Shown here piece by piece: positions 27,912 through 38,600 of a DNA stretch of 64,000 nucleotides. The first letter of the stretch is position 1. Every line of letters starts with the position of its first letter. The DNA is from Planctomycetota bacterium (GTDB lineage: Bacteria; Planctomycetota; Planctomycetia; Planctomycetales; Planctomycetaceae), in NCBI GenBank assembly GCA_023417655.1, contig JAEZFD010000054.1, positions 62,001 to 126,000 on the forward strand, in the 5' to 3' direction. The notes beneath the pieces are model-generated. The model searched no databases and was not told where the DNA came from. It saw only the letters and a program-made list of their open reading frames with translations. The position numbers and the translations under genes were made by a program.

Positions 27912-29000
27912 TCATGCGAACAGCCACGGCAATCGACACGTCGACTGAAAGAGTTCATGACTGATATGCGGAGCCACAGCGACACGGGGAACGTTCAACT
28001 GATCAACTTTCCCCGGAAGTGCGAATCCTCCAGAGAAACTGAATGCCCAGTGATAACCCGCTTCAATCAGGAGATTTTTGGTTTCTTCCGTGAAGGACTC
28101 AGGGTGCCCCACCGGGTAACTGAATGCGGTGATCGGGTGTCCAATCATCGCTTCAATTCGCTCCTTCGATTCAACGATCTCATGCCGCTGGGCCTCCAGT
28201 GAATGCCGAGACAGCACTGGATGTGAGACGGTATGACCGCCGATATCCATCCCGCCGCGATCCATTTCGCGGATCATGTCCCATGAGAGCCACAAGTCAC
28301 GCGCCAGCTCCGGAGAGCCGCGACCTGTTCCTGCTCGAATCCCGAGGTCTTCCAGGAACTTCTCCGTTTCATCGGCTGGTAAGGCCTTATAAACCTGCAA
28401 CAGTCGCGTGATGGCAGTTTCCCGGTCCGCCGGACTCGACAGTGTCAGCAGCTCAGGCAGAACGTCGAACGGAAAGAGCCATCGCTCGCGGCTGGAGTGG
28501 ACCATCCATGCGATCTCATCCCACCAGGCGAGCGCCGTCGTGTCGATGAAGCCACTCGTCAGGAAGAATGTGGCCGGTAGTCCATGTCGCTTGAGGACTG
28601 GAAATGCGTATTCGTAGTTGTCTCGATAGCCGTCGTCGAAGGTGATCAGAACCGCCCGCCCCCGCTCACTCATCACCTGTGCGAGATCCGACACGCCGAC
28701 GACATCAAACTGTCGTTTCAGAAAGTCGAGCTGCCTGTCGAATTCATCCTGAGTCGCGCTGTAGATCCCGCGATCCAGCATGGAGTCCGCGGCTTCTCCC
28801 ACGCGGTGGTAATTCAATACCAACAGGCCCTGCCAGCGACCAACAGTACTGGACAGAACCGCACCGAGCCCGGTCCGTTCCAGTGTCATCGCCAGTAATT
28901 CTCTCCGACCCATTACCTGCTCATCTCGTTGAATGTGGCTGTCAATGATGCCACCGGGGACTGTGAAATTGCTCGGGAAGCCCTCTGAGGAAAACCTCAT
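27912..29000 (-). CDS. Polysaccharide deacetylase family protein (NodB fold)
   Basis: A 362-residue carbohydrate esterase family 4 protein. The NodB motif ITFDDGYRDNY has the catalytic and metal Asp at 122-123; metal histidines are His256 and His260 in GGHTVSH; the last motif is SYPVGHPESF. It removes acetyl groups from an N-acetylated glycan, probably a surface polysaccharide given the glycosyltransferases in this window. No signal peptide is seen. The start is either ATG 29000, with GAGAAG upstream, or ATG 28913 (MGRRELLAMTLERTG). The protein is longer than a bare NodB domain because of about 100 extra residues between the Asp and His motifs. These contain WWDEIAWMVHSS, as in the deacetylases beside exopolysaccharide loci. 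Confidence 0.9.
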   Translation of the reverse strand: MRFSSEGFPSNFTVPGGIIDSHIQRDEQVMGRRELLAMTLERTGLGAVLSSTVGRWQGLLVLNYHRVGEAADSMLDRGIYSATQDEFDRQLDFLKRQFDVVGVSDLAQVMSERGRAVLITFDDGYRDNYEYAFPVLKRHGLPATFFLTSGFIDTTALAWWDEIAWMVHSSRERWLFPFDVLPELLTLSSPADRETAITRLLQVYKALPADETEKFLEDLGIRAGTGRGSPELARDLWLSWDMIREMDRGGMDIGGHTVSHPVLSRHSLEAQRHEIVESKERIEAMIGHPITAFSYPVGHPESFTEETKNLLIEAGYHWAFSFSGGFALPGKVDQLNVPRVAVAPHISHELFQSTCRLPWLFA

Positions 29001-29103
29001 CAGAAACTTCTCTTCTCGCCGCCCCCTGGGGTTCCCTTAGAATGCAACTTGAGTATGCAACTGATCTCCCGATCCCGTTTTTCCTGCCAGCTGGAGACTT
29101 TCA

Positions 29104-29256
29104 ATGAGTCGTCCACGAGGAAAACTCAAAGCAGATCACTGGAGCGAGAATTTTGAAGACCGGCTGTCACTCTGCCCCTCAGGAAAGATGGACCATCCTG
29201 AGATCTCGGACATTACGATTCCCGTTAACTTTGTCATCTGCTCAAGGATCTGTTGA
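29104..29256 (+). CDS. Possible small protein (50 aa)
   Basis: A short frame with GGAG nine bases before ATG 29104 and ending 3 bases before the next gene's ATG at 29260. It encodes 50 residues starting MSRPRGKLKADHWSEN. The start is basic and the rest mixed, with no motif. The tight spacing to the downstream gene and the Shine-Dalgarno argue for a real gene; no relative is known to me. Confidence 0.35.
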   Translation: MSRPRGKLKADHWSENFEDRLSLCPSGKMDHPEISDITIPVNFVICSRIC

Positions 29257-29259
29257 AAA

Positions 29260-30903
29260 ATGACGCGCTCACTTCCCCATTTCAGCACGACCTGTCCTGC
29301 GAACGGTGGAGTTGCGCCGATTATTCCACCGAGGCGGTCGAACCAAAGAGTTCGATCCTGCGGATTAGGGGCACTACTCCTTCTGGCCGGGTTGATCTGG
29401 GGAGGGCTGGGAGCGTTCGACAGCAGTTCCGCATTTGCTCAGGATGTCCTCAGCAAGCGGCTCGACCTACTGCATCAGCGGTACCATGACCGGCACAAAA
29501 CCTTCCAGACTGCGATGGAAGCAGTCGCGCAGGAGTGCGAGCGACAGAGTTTCTTTTCGGATGCGGAGCGGATTCGAAAGCGGGCAGCTCCGGCCGCCGC
29601 GAAGAATTTTGACATTGATCAGCTACCGACGGCACTTCAGCCCGAAATTCCGCTGACACTGCCAGTTGAGGAACGGAGCTGGCGCATCAAGCTTCAGAAA
29701 CTGGAACGGGATTACGCGATCGATCTTTACCGAATTGGTCGCGATGCACTCCGTCTCGGGCATCCGACACTGACCTATCAGATAGTCCGGGAAGTCGCCT
29801 TCTTCGACCCTGACAATATCAGTGCGCGAACGATGCTGGGTTTCGTTCAGGATAAAAAAGAGTGGACAACTCCTTTCAAGCGACGGATGGCGCTCCGGGG
29901 CTGGGTCGATGATCCGCGTTTCGGCTGGATGGATGCCAAGCTGGTCACCCGATATCAGAACGGTGAACGACAGTTCAACGGGCAGTGGATGAGTGCTGAG
30001 AAAGAGGCCGCGCTCCGCTCCGACTTTCAGAATGCCTGGGAAATCGGGACCGAGCATTTCGTAGTCCGAACCAACGTTGGACTAGAGCAAGGCGTCGAAC
30101 TTTCACGCCGTCTTGAGGTCTTCCACAAGTTCTTCCTGCGGGAATTCGCAGCCTTTTTCAACTCTCGTCAGCAGATTGAAAAACTGCTCGATACCACGCC
30201 TCGCCCGACTTGGGATCCCGCAAAGCGGTATCAGGTGAGCTACTATCGCACGAAGGCCGAGTTCGTCGCGGCTCTCAAGCCTCGAATGCCAGAAATTGAA
30301 AAAGCGAACGGACTTTACCTGCCACGCGACCGCACGGCCTACTTCTTCGAAACCGATGAAACCTCCGACGATCCTCAGGAGCGCCTGGAAACCATCTATC
30401 ACGAAATCACCCACCAGATTCTGGGCGAGAGTCGCAAAGAGATCGTCGATGCCGGAGAGATTTCCGACTTCTGGATTGTCGAAGGCTTCCCCTGTTATCT
30501 GGAAAGTTACACAGAGACCGAGAATGGTCCCCAGATGGGAGATCCCAGACACATTCGCATGTTCTGGGCACGGCACACAATCATCGATGAGGATACGTAT
30601 CTTCCTATGCGGAAATTCACTTCCATCGGTCGGGCGTCATTCCCCCTGCAGGCTCAGGCTTACAATCAGGCAGCCGCGATGTCCCATTTCTTCCTGAACT
30701 ATGAGGACGGAATCTACCGGGACGGCTTCATTCACTTTCTCTCGCAGATCTACCATCCAGGGAACGTCCGTAAGCCCCCGCTGGAGGACATTCTCGGGGT
30801 CCCCTACGAAACGCTGGACCTCCAGTTCCTCGAATATCTCAAGACGTTTCCAGCGGATCCGCCTCCCCGGGTGAAGATCATCCAGGAATCTGCCGACAAA
30901 TGA
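29260..30903 (+). CDS. Membrane-anchored or secreted gluzincin-like protein (DUF1570 type)
   Basis: A 547-residue protein. A hydrophobic segment at about 36-60 (LGALLLLAGLIWGGLGAF) is a signal peptide or anchor, after an unusually long 30-residue Arg-containing N-terminus. A helical region rich in Arg and Glu follows (about 60-180). The C-terminal half holds a zinc-peptidase-like motif, His381-Glu382-Ile-Thr-His385, with Glu408 in WIVEGFPCYLES as the likely third ligand, 22 residues on. This matches DUF1570-like gluzincins that are common in planctomycetes. The activity is untested. It lies right after a possible 50-residue gene and 131 bases before the next secreted protein gene. Confidence 0.8.
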   Translation: MTRSLPHFSTTCPANGGVAPIIPPRRSNQRVRSCGLGALLLLAGLIWGGLGAFDSSSAFAQDVLSKRLDLLHQRYHDRHKTFQTAMEAVAQECERQSFFSDAERIRKRAAPAAAKNFDIDQLPTALQPEIPLTLPVEERSWRIKLQKLERDYAIDLYRIGRDALRLGHPTLTYQIVREVAFFDPDNISARTMLGFVQDKKEWTTPFKRRMALRGWVDDPRFGWMDAKLVTRYQNGERQFNGQWMSAEKEAALRSDFQNAWEIGTEHFVVRTNVGLEQGVELSRRLEVFHKFFLREFAAFFNSRQQIEKLLDTTPRPTWDPAKRYQVSYYRTKAEFVAALKPRMPEIEKANGLYLPRDRTAYFFETDETSDDPQERLETIYHEITHQILGESRKEIVDAGEISDFWIVEGFPCYLESYTETENGPQMGDPRHIRMFWARHTIIDEDTYLPMRKFTSIGRASFPLQAQAYNQAAAMSHFFLNYEDGIYRDGFIHFLSQIYHPGNVRKPPLEDILGVPYETLDLQFLEYLKTFPADPPPRVKIIQESADK

Positions 30904-31034
30904 ACAGCCGTTCCGTAGAGTCGCGCTGCTGGTGCCCTCACCGGCGAACTCTGTGATCTGAACGAGTGCGTTGGCATTCTGGTCAGCGGGATTTCGCATT
31001 GTTCCCGGTCAGGGATTTGAGATAGCCTGCGTCC

Positions 31035-31802
31035 ATGTTGAAAGCCCTCCTTCTGACAACTGGCTGTCTGCTGCTCTTCCCGACTTGGGGAAGGGCGGAT
31101 GAGGCCATTGCGCTTCCTACTGACCCGGGAACCCCTGTTGTCGAACTCTGGTACGTCGATCGCGGTGTCTTAAGAGAACCGGAAGTCGCGATTTTCGCGA
31201 GCGGCCGTGTCCGCATCAGCGTCGGAAACGGTGCTCTCTGGGGCGAGCTTGATCAGGAAATCATTCGCAATCTTGTCTCCTCCCTTCTGCTGAAGGATGG
31301 CCTGAAATCGCTGCGGACGGAAGCAGTCCAAGCGGAACTGGAATCAGAATCCGCCCGAACCGGACTCTCCTGCTCAATAAAAGAAGCCGGTGACACGATC
31401 ATCCGAGTTCACACCGCGACCGGCGTTTATCGCATCGACGGCCATGCCGTCGGACTGCTCGCGACCCGATTTCCCAATTGCCAGTCGGTCCAGCGACTTT
31501 ATTCAGCTCAATCGCGTCTGGAGAACATTCGGGCGATCATCATGGTCGGTGGCCCTGATGCTGCCCTGAGACTCGCCAAAGTGGCCCAGCTGCAGATTCA
31601 GACCACCCACGGAGAGACCATCAATGTCACTCCGGAGAATCTGGTCAACGTCCGTTCTCTGGCGGACGGCACACGCTTCTGTCAATTTGTGGTGCAGGAT
31701 CAAAGTCGTCCTGCCGTCTCCCCGCGTGTGATTTCCGTTTTTGAATCTCCGGGAGAGATTCCCCGCGTCAGTGTTCTTCCGGACGGACCCAGTCTTCGAT
31801 GA
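31035..31802 (+). CDS. Secreted protein of unknown function
   Basis: A 255-residue protein with a Sec signal peptide (MLKALLLTTGCLLLFPTWG, likely cut after GRA). The mature domain is beta-rich, starting VVELWYVDRGVLREPEVAIF and passing SGRVRISVGNGALWGEL, with two Cys and no catalytic motif. It shows no family I can name. Its stop overlaps the start of the acyltransferase gene (ATGA at 31799), so the two are translationally coupled. That suggests a shared role at the envelope, but the evidence ends there. Confidence 0.72.
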   Translation: MLKALLLTTGCLLLFPTWGRADEAIALPTDPGTPVVELWYVDRGVLREPEVAIFASGRVRISVGNGALWGELDQEIIRNLVSSLLLKDGLKSLRTEAVQAELESESARTGLSCSIKEAGDTIIRVHTATGVYRIDGHAVGLLATRFPNCQSVQRLYSAQSRLENIRAIIMVGGPDAALRLAKVAQLQIQTTHGETINVTPENLVNVRSLADGTRFCQFVVQDQSRPAVSPRVISVFESPGEIPRVSVLPDGPSLR

Positions 31803-32461
31803 CCGCGACAGAATCCACAGTGAATCCCCGATCCCGAAATTGGATCTGGCGTGGATACCAATTGCTGATGCAGAACATCTTTGTGTTCTGGTTCCGTTAT
31901 CGGGTCGAAGGATTGCAGCATCTCCCGGAAGGGGGCGCCTTGCTGCTGATCAACCATCAGAGTTTTATTGACCCCCTCGTGGTTGCCGTCGCGATGAAGC
32001 GACCTGTCAGCTATCTGGCCCGACACGATCTTTTCAAAATTCCATTCGTGGGTTGGATTCTCAAAAACACCTATGTGATGCCGATCCGCCGGGATTCTGC
32101 CGGAACAGAGAGTATCCGCCGGGCCGTCGAGCGACTCGACCAGGGTTATTTAGTCGGGCTCTTTCCCGAGGGGACCCGCAGTCCAGACGGACGACTGCAG
32201 GACATAAAACCCGGCGTCCTCTCCATCATTCGCCGCGCGGACGTTCCCATCATCCCGGTTGCAGTTGCCGGAGCAATCAACGCTTTTCCGCGAGGATCGG
32301 TGTTTGTCCGCCCCTATCCCGTCCGAGTCGTGATTGGGGAACCGATCACTCAGGAAGAACTCGTGACTCTGAAACAACGCGGTCACGAGCAGGAATTCCT
32401 CGAACGGATCCGGAAGGCGATTCAGGGTTGCCTCGACCGCGCTAACTCACTCTTGGCCTGA
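31799..32461 (+). CDS. 1-acylglycerol-3-phosphate O-acyltransferase (PlsC-like)
   Basis: A 220-residue membrane-associated acyltransferase making phosphatidic acid from lysophosphatidic acid. The HX4D motif is His53 to Asp58 in INHQSFIDP, and the glycerol-phosphate motif is FPEGTR at 122-127. A third block, IPVAVAGAINAFPRGS, is also typical. A hydrophobic stretch (LLMQNIFVFWFRY) near residue 25 is the likely membrane contact. The start overlaps the stop of the secreted-protein gene. Planctomycetes carry several PlsC paralogues, so the acyl and head-group specificity is open. It converges on the pabA-like gene with a 22-base gap. Confidence 0.9.
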   Translation: MTATESTVNPRSRNWIWRGYQLLMQNIFVFWFRYRVEGLQHLPEGGALLLINHQSFIDPLVVAVAMKRPVSYLARHDLFKIPFVGWILKNTYVMPIRRDSAGTESIRRAVERLDQGYLVGLFPEGTRSPDGRLQDIKPGVLSIIRRADVPIIPVAVAGAINAFPRGSVFVRPYPVRVVIGEPITQEELVTLKQRGHEQEFLERIRKAIQGCLDRANSLLA

Positions 32462-32483
32462 AACACTCTCGCCTGCTGACGAA

Positions 32484-33167
32484 CTACAAGGGTCGCCAGC
32501 TCGTTGCATCGAACTCGCGGCGATAGAAATCATCCACGCTGTCGGTCGGCAGCGGAAGCTCTGCTTCCACGGTTGGACACGGCAGCTTGAGACCGGCGAT
32601 CTTGAGAAAGTTCCAGAGCAGTTGGTGACCGTGCTGCGTCAGAATCGATTCCGGATGGAATTGGACCCCAAAGACCGGCCATTCGACATGCTGCACCGCC
32701 ATGATAATGCCGTCGGATGTTTCCGCAGTAATCTGCAGCGACGCCGGGAGAGTGCTTCGCTCGACGATCAATGAGTGGTATCTCGCGACCGTCAGCGGAG
32801 CAGGGCACGCAGTGAACAGCGAAGAAGCGTCGTGAGAAATTTGTGACACCCGACCATGCATCGGTTCCGGTGCCCGCACCACCTTGCCGCCAAATGCCGC
32901 ACCGATGGCCTGGTGACCCAGACAGACTCCGAGAAGCGGGATGGAACCCCGGTTCGCACGGATCAGCTCCACGCAGATCCCGGCTTCGTAAGGCGTACAC
33001 GGGCCGGGGGAGAGAATGATTGCCGCAGGCGGAGTCTGCAGAATTTCTTCGACGGAAACCGCGTCGTTCCGACGGACCTCCGTCTCACAACCGAGCTCCT
33101 CCAGATAGCGAGCAAGGTTGAAGACGAAGCTGTCGTAATTGTCGATCAGCAGAATCCGGGCAGGCAT
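32484..33167 (-). CDS. Glutamine amidotransferase of anthranilate/aminodeoxychorismate synthase (TrpG/PabA)
   Basis: A 227-residue class I amidotransferase that supplies ammonia from glutamine to chorismate. The triad is Cys82 in LGVCLGHQAI, His171 and Glu173 in VQFHPESI. The start MPARILLIDNYDSFVFNL is the exact family N-terminus; a frame reaching 33257 adds a non-family stretch. The C-terminus carries about 30 additional residues, including ELPLPTDSVDDFYRREF, beyond the usual 190-195. No trpE or pabB is adjacent, so the partner must lie elsewhere, and a bifunctional role in tryptophan and folate synthesis, as in Bacillus, is possible. It is 136 bases downstream of hisA on the same strand. 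Confidence 0.92.
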   Translation of the reverse strand: MPARILLIDNYDSFVFNLARYLEELGCETEVRRNDAVSVEEILQTPPAAIILSPGPCTPYEAGICVELIRANRGSIPLLGVCLGHQAIGAAFGGKVVRAPEPMHGRVSQISHDASSLFTACPAPLTVARYHSLIVERSTLPASLQITAETSDGIIMAVQHVEWPVFGVQFHPESILTQHGHQLLWNFLKIAGLKLPCPTVEAELPLPTDSVDDFYRREFDATSWRPL

Positions 33168-33303
33168 GCACGCAGTCACATTGAAGGAGGCAACGCCAGA
33201 ACAGCCCCCGAGTATCCCCGGTCCTGCACCCCTCGTCCAGCAGGACCTCTGATGCAAGGGCGCACTCGATTCGCGCCCTCGCTCGAGTCAAATCAATCGG
33301 TTA

Positions 33304-34044
33304 TTAAGAACGTGCGACGCGGACGGCCTCGGCGAGATCGACGGTTCCTTCGTAGAGGGCTCGGCCGGTGATGGCACCGATCAGGTTCGGTTCTTCCAAA
33401 GAAAGATCGCGAAGCTTGCGGATGTCGGTCAGAGTCGTGACACCGCCTGAGGCAATGACCTTCAGCCCCATCTTGGCGAGGTCACGCATATCGGCAAGGG
33501 TTCCTTCGTCGATCCCCTGCATCATGCCGTCGTTCGCGATGTTCGTATAAATGACCGCCCCCAGCGGCAGACCGACATACTGCTGTGCGAGTTCCAGAGC
33601 CGAAGTCTCTGATACGTCGAGCCAGCCTTCCGTTGCAACTTTGGAGTTTCGGGCGTCGAGTCCCAGACAAATCTGACCGGGGTAACGTTCAACGATTCCA
33701 CGGAACCATTCCGGCTGCTTCAGGGCCTGTGTGCCAATGATCACCCGTTTGACGCCGACTTCTTCCAGCATCTGGCGGACGGTCTCATCTGTCCGGATGC
33801 CACCGCCAAGCTCGACGGGGATCGAGAGTTCCTTCACGATCTTGCTGATCACTTCCACGTTCACTGGGTAGCCCGCTTTCGCGCCATCCAGATCCACGAG
33901 GTGCAGCCAGTCGCCCCCTTCTTCCTGCCAGCGGAGAGCCATCGCGACTGGGTCATCACCAAACACGGTTTCCCGGTTATAGTCTCCTTGACGCAGCCGA
34001 ACACATTTACCGCCTCGAAGATCAATGGCGGGCAGGATTTCCAT
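33304..34044 (-). CDS. hisA: Phosphoribosyl-formimino-AICAR-phosphate isomerase HisA
   Basis: A 246-residue TIM barrel that performs the Amadori isomerisation of ProFAR in histidine synthesis. Asp8 in PAIDLRGGK is the general base and Asp130 in CLGLDAR the general acid. The phosphate loops are VELGGGIRT (about 78-86) and VIASGGVTTL. Length matches the family. ATG 34044 fits the family N-terminus and has GAGAG upstream; a frame open to 34152 adds unrelated residues. hisF and hisH are not in view, so the his pathway is dispersed, which is common in planctomycetes. It is divergent from the GT4 gene. Confidence 0.96.
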   Translation of the reverse strand: MEILPAIDLRGGKCVRLRQGDYNRETVFGDDPVAMALRWQEEGGDWLHLVDLDGAKAGYPVNVEVISKIVKELSIPVELGGGIRTDETVRQMLEEVGVKRVIIGTQALKQPEWFRGIVERYPGQICLGLDARNSKVATEGWLDVSETSALELAQQYVGLPLGAVIYTNIANDGMMQGIDEGTLADMRDLAKMGLKVIASGGVTTLTDIRKLRDLSLEEPNLIGAITGRALYEGTVDLAEAVRVARS

Positions 34045-34306
34045 CAGACTTACTCTCTCAAAATAACGCAGGCCGTCGTCGAAACATGACTCAAGCGAAA
34101 AAGGGGACGACGGGGAGGGAAACATGGTCGAGGCATTCGCCTCCGGCGTCAAGTTCTCCCATTCAGTGTTTCATCCGGGCCCCTGAAGACTGGCAGAAAC
34201 CGGCCCATCCGACACCCGCATTGACCTGTTTCTTCAACTTACGGTACTTTCCCGGCGATCAACTTGAGTCAATGTCATCATTTCTCATCATTTTGTTGGT
34301 TTTTCT

Positions 34307-35425
34307 ATGCCAAGTCGTCGCCTGACCGTGCTGCAAATGGTCCCTGCCCTGGACTCCGGGGGAGTGGAGCGCGGCACGCTTGAAGTCAGTGACGAACTGG
34401 TCCGTCAGGGACACCGTTCCCTCGTGATTTCCGCAGGCGGCCGCATGGTTCCGCGACTGGAACAGTCTGGCGGCGAACACACGGAATGGAAGATCAACCG
34501 CAAATCATTGTGGATGCTGAAGTTCGTCCGGCCCCTGCGTCGTTTTCTACAGGAGCAGCAGGTCGACATCATTCACGCCCGATCACGCATCCCTGCCTGG
34601 ATTGCGTGGCTCGCGTGGCGGAAGATGCCTGAGAATCAGCGTCCCCACTTCATTACCACCGCCCACGGCTTATACCGCGTCAACTTTTACAGTGAGATTA
34701 TGTCCCGCGGAGAACGCGTGATCTCTGTCTCAGAGATCGTCGATTCCTATCTCCGGACCAACTATCCGAAGCTCGATGCCAACTGTATCCGGCTCATCCC
34801 GCGAGGAATCGATCCTGAGGAATTCCCCCGGGACTATCAGCCCAGTGCAGAGTGGAAGCAGAAATTCTTTCAGGCGTACCCGCAACTCGCTGGCAAAACA
34901 CTGCTGACAATGGTCGGCCGCATTACCCGCTGTAAAGGACACCATGAGTTCCTGCAGCTGCTCCACAAGCTACGTCACACGCGCCCTGACATTCACGGGC
35001 TCATTGTCGGCAGTCCCGATCAACGACGACAGGGCTATTACCGCGAGCTGCAACAAACCGTTAAACAATTGCAGTTGAACGATGTCGTCACATTTGCCGG
35101 GCACCGCTCCGACGTAAAAGAGGTTTATGCCCTGTCCGACCTCATCCTGATGCTGACGTCTGATCCCCCGGAGTCCTTTGGGCGTGCCACTGTCGAGGCA
35201 TTGAACATCGGCACTCCCGTCGTTGGCTGGGACTGCGGTGGAACAAGCGAACTCCTGCGGACGATCTGCCCACAAGGTCTGGTTCCGCAGGGAAATATCG
35301 ATCAACTGGCTGACACCGTCATCAGGGCTCTCTCCGAAAAGTGGAGCCCCGCCCGCGAGCACCCGTACCTGAAGCAGGAAATGCTGCGGAAGGAACTGGC
35401 GCTCTATGAAGAAATCGCGGCCTGA
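34307..35425 (+). CDS. Glycosyltransferase family 4 (second)
   Basis: A 372-residue GT-B enzyme. The N-terminal domain begins LQMVPALDSGGVERGTLEV, a typical GT4 start. The donor domain begins near 200 with LTMVGRITRCKGHHEFLQLL and carries the ExFGRxxxEA pattern as PPESFGRATVEALNIGTPVV. It is cytoplasmic. Among GT4 enzymes the DSGGVERG opening is frequent in lipopolysaccharide and O-antigen synthesis. A GT39-like membrane protein gene follows on the same strand after 237 bases. The sugar and linkage are unknown. Confidence 0.9.
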   Translation: MPSRRLTVLQMVPALDSGGVERGTLEVSDELVRQGHRSLVISAGGRMVPRLEQSGGEHTEWKINRKSLWMLKFVRPLRRFLQEQQVDIIHARSRIPAWIAWLAWRKMPENQRPHFITTAHGLYRVNFYSEIMSRGERVISVSEIVDSYLRTNYPKLDANCIRLIPRGIDPEEFPRDYQPSAEWKQKFFQAYPQLAGKTLLTMVGRITRCKGHHEFLQLLHKLRHTRPDIHGLIVGSPDQRRQGYYRELQQTVKQLQLNDVVTFAGHRSDVKEVYALSDLILMLTSDPPESFGRATVEALNIGTPVVGWDCGGTSELLRTICPQGLVPQGNIDQLADTVIRALSEKWSPAREHPYLKQEMLRKELALYEEIAA

Positions 35426-35662
35426 CAGCGAAGCAGACACACAGTCAATACACAGATATTCATTCAGATCAATTGATTAAGAACAGGAATTCCACAGCGG
35501 GATCGCGAAACAGTAAGCAGATTCGAACGACAGCCGGCACTAGGGACAGAGTCGGCTCACGCGTTCTTTTCTCCTGACCCGACTCACCTCGGCCTGTCCG
35601 GATCTTCGCAAGGCAATTCCTCTTTCTCGCTGCGGTCAACGGCCGTTATGGAGAACAGGTAG

Positions 35663-38600
35663 ATGAACTGGGACGGATCCCGACTGCGATTTCGTGAAAA
35701 GTCACCGTTTACGGTGATGCTGAAACAGAACCGTCTCGATCCCACACTGGGATTCTTCTGGGGCATTGTTCTTCTGCATGTGATTGTCTGGACAATCATT
35801 GCTTCAAAAACTCAGCCCAACGTTCCGCATCGCACACTGGAACTGCTCACCGCCGGACGGGAACTCGCCTGGGGTTATCCGACACATCCGCCGCTGGCCG
35901 TCTGGGTGACCTCCATCGCCAGTCAGCTCGCTGCTCCGCGACTCTGGCCGATCTACTTGATGGCCCAGATCTGTGGTGTCGTCAGTGTCTGGTCCGCCTG
36001 GGTGGTGGCAAGAAAGTTCCTACATCCCTGGACGGCAGTCTGCGGAGCGATCGTGCTCCTCGGAGGCTATTCCTGCACCATCGCGTCGTCTGAGTTCTCC
36101 AGCACTCATCTGGCGAGTGCTTTCTGGTCCCTGAGTATTCTCGCCTTTCACGAAGCATTGACCGAAGGCCGCCGTCGCTATTGGGCCGCCACCGGTGTTC
36201 TTCTCGCACTCGGCTTCCTGACCAGCTACGGCACGCTGCTGCTGCTGATCACGATGTTCATGTTCACACTGTGGAACGATCATGCCCGTCGCTGCTGGGA
36301 CTCCTCCTGGCCGTTTCTGGCCGGTTTGATGATGGCCGCCGTTATGCTGCCGCACCTGTTCTGGCTGGCGCAGAATGACTTCATCACGATCCAGTCTCGC
36401 CTCGCACCAGCGGCATCTGTCGCGCATCACCTCGAACAGCCGCTGGCTTATCTCGGAACCCAGCTGCTCTGTCTGATTCCAGTTCTGCTTCTACTCACTC
36501 CACTGGTTGCGTGGTTCAGTTTTGAAGAGCCTGCCACACGGGACTCAGAAGAACGCGACTTTGCACGGCAGTACCTGCTCTGGGTGACGTGCCTTCCCCC
36601 CGCCGTTATTTTCGTGCTCTCACTGCTGGCCGGCCCTGCTTCGACTCTGTTCGCAGGAGTGACGAACTGGACTTATCTCGGAATTGCACTGCTGCTCTGG
36701 GCCCACTTGAGCGAGACTCGCCTCTCATGGCGACGGTCACTGCTTCGGATTGGTTCATCCGTCGGTGTTTTTGCTGCGGCACTCATCGCGATCAACCTGA
36801 TGCTGCCGCACCTGAGCCGCAAAGCTTTCAATACACACTTCCCCGGCCGCGAGCTCGCGCGAGGCATTGAGAATGCCTGGCAGAGCTATGGTTATAAAGG
36901 CCCGGTCCCGGTTGTCGCCGGTCCTCGACAGCTTGTTCGCAATGCAGTCTGGAACGCACGTCAGTCGTCCAAGGTCGCCCTGTATGACGACATGATTCCG
37001 AACGCGCCGCAAGGCCCGATGGATCAGACCCTGATTGAAAAAGGTGGCGTCATTGTCTGGAAGCTGGATTCCGAGGATTCTCCCGGAATTCAGCAGCTGA
37101 TTCAGCGATTTGGAAAAGTCAGTCTGGCCAATCCAATCGCCATGAACTGGAACGGCATCGCCGATATTCCGGAACTGCAGATCGGTCTGGCGGTGGTCCA
37201 TCCAACATTGGCTCAGATCACCACCCCGGCTCCGAATCCGCTGGTCAGCGCTCCTGCGACGACACTCCCACCAAATTACCCAAGAGCAGGGACGATCCCG
37301 ACTCAGCCAATGAGGAATCTCAACCCATCGGTGTCGATGCCGCAAAGCACCGGGTCGCCGCTCCCGCCACTTCAGAGTACGGGTCTATCAGGAACCAGTT
37401 CGATTCCGGCCTCGTACCAGTACCCGGCAGATCAACCAAACACTCCTGCAAATTCACTCCCTTCGAACCCCTTGCCGACCGCGAATTCCAACCCCACGGG
37501 ATCGTCTGCACTCAAAGGATTCGACTGGCCGACGCCCAATAATTCTCTCTCAACTTCTGGGCCGTCGAATTCGACGTTGAATCCGACGTCGCAGCTCCCA
37601 CCTGCTGGGCAGTCGACCATTGGCCAGCCGTCCATGGGACAGCCCTCTATTAGTCAACCTTCGATGGGCCAGCCGACCACAGGGCAGTCCTCGTTCGCGC
37701 AACCCTCATCGGCACAGCCGACGAACTCCTGGAATCTGCCTGGCAACCCCGCGGGATCATCCTTACCGTCTCAGCCTTCTTCGCCGTTGGGAACTCCGCG
37801 TGATTCCCTGAATGATCCGTTCGCCAAAGCACCGGCTTCGTCTTCGAACAAGTCCTCGCTTCGCGAGAGCACCGGTCTTGAGTACTCGACCGGTGACCTG
37901 TATTCACGACTGCCTTCCAACAATTCACTGCCGCAACCAGGAACTTCAGGGAACAGCCTGAATCAGAGTCTGAATTCTCTGCCGCAGCCGACCATGAATA
38001 AGGCCCCATCATCGACTTCGAACTTCGGTGAAGTGTTGCCGGAGCCAGCCGAACTTCCATCAGGCGGCTCGAACTGGGGCAACAACGGACTTCCCTCCAC
38101 AAGCAAGCCAGACTCACAGAAGATGCCACCGACGCAGGACCAGCTGTCGATGCCGTCTTCCCTCACGCCGTCTTCGTTAGCGCCGTCGACTTTGAATTCA
38201 GGCTCCCAGCAGCCGACAGGAAGCTCGGCGCTGAAGGGGCTCGAACTTCCATCCCGTCAACCGACCGTCGCCTCTCCGCCGGAAGAAGTTCTCCCTGACT
38301 TCCCTTCGTTGAATCCCAGGGAGAACCTGACACCCGCATCGGCCTCCAAAAACAACAATCCAGCCGGAGCCCAGTTCAATCGCCCACTTGAAGCCGATCC
38401 ATCTTTCATGAAACCGGCTCAATCTCTGCCACCAGCTCAGTCCCTGACTCCAAGTCCGGCGCCGACCCCGGCTCCGCTGAATTCGGTAAATGGCTCAGGT
38501 CTGGAATTTCGCTCTCCAATTACCGGACTCGGAAATGGGAACACAAACTCAGGACTCACCGGGAACAGCTCGACAATGAACTCCGGCTCAGCATCCACTG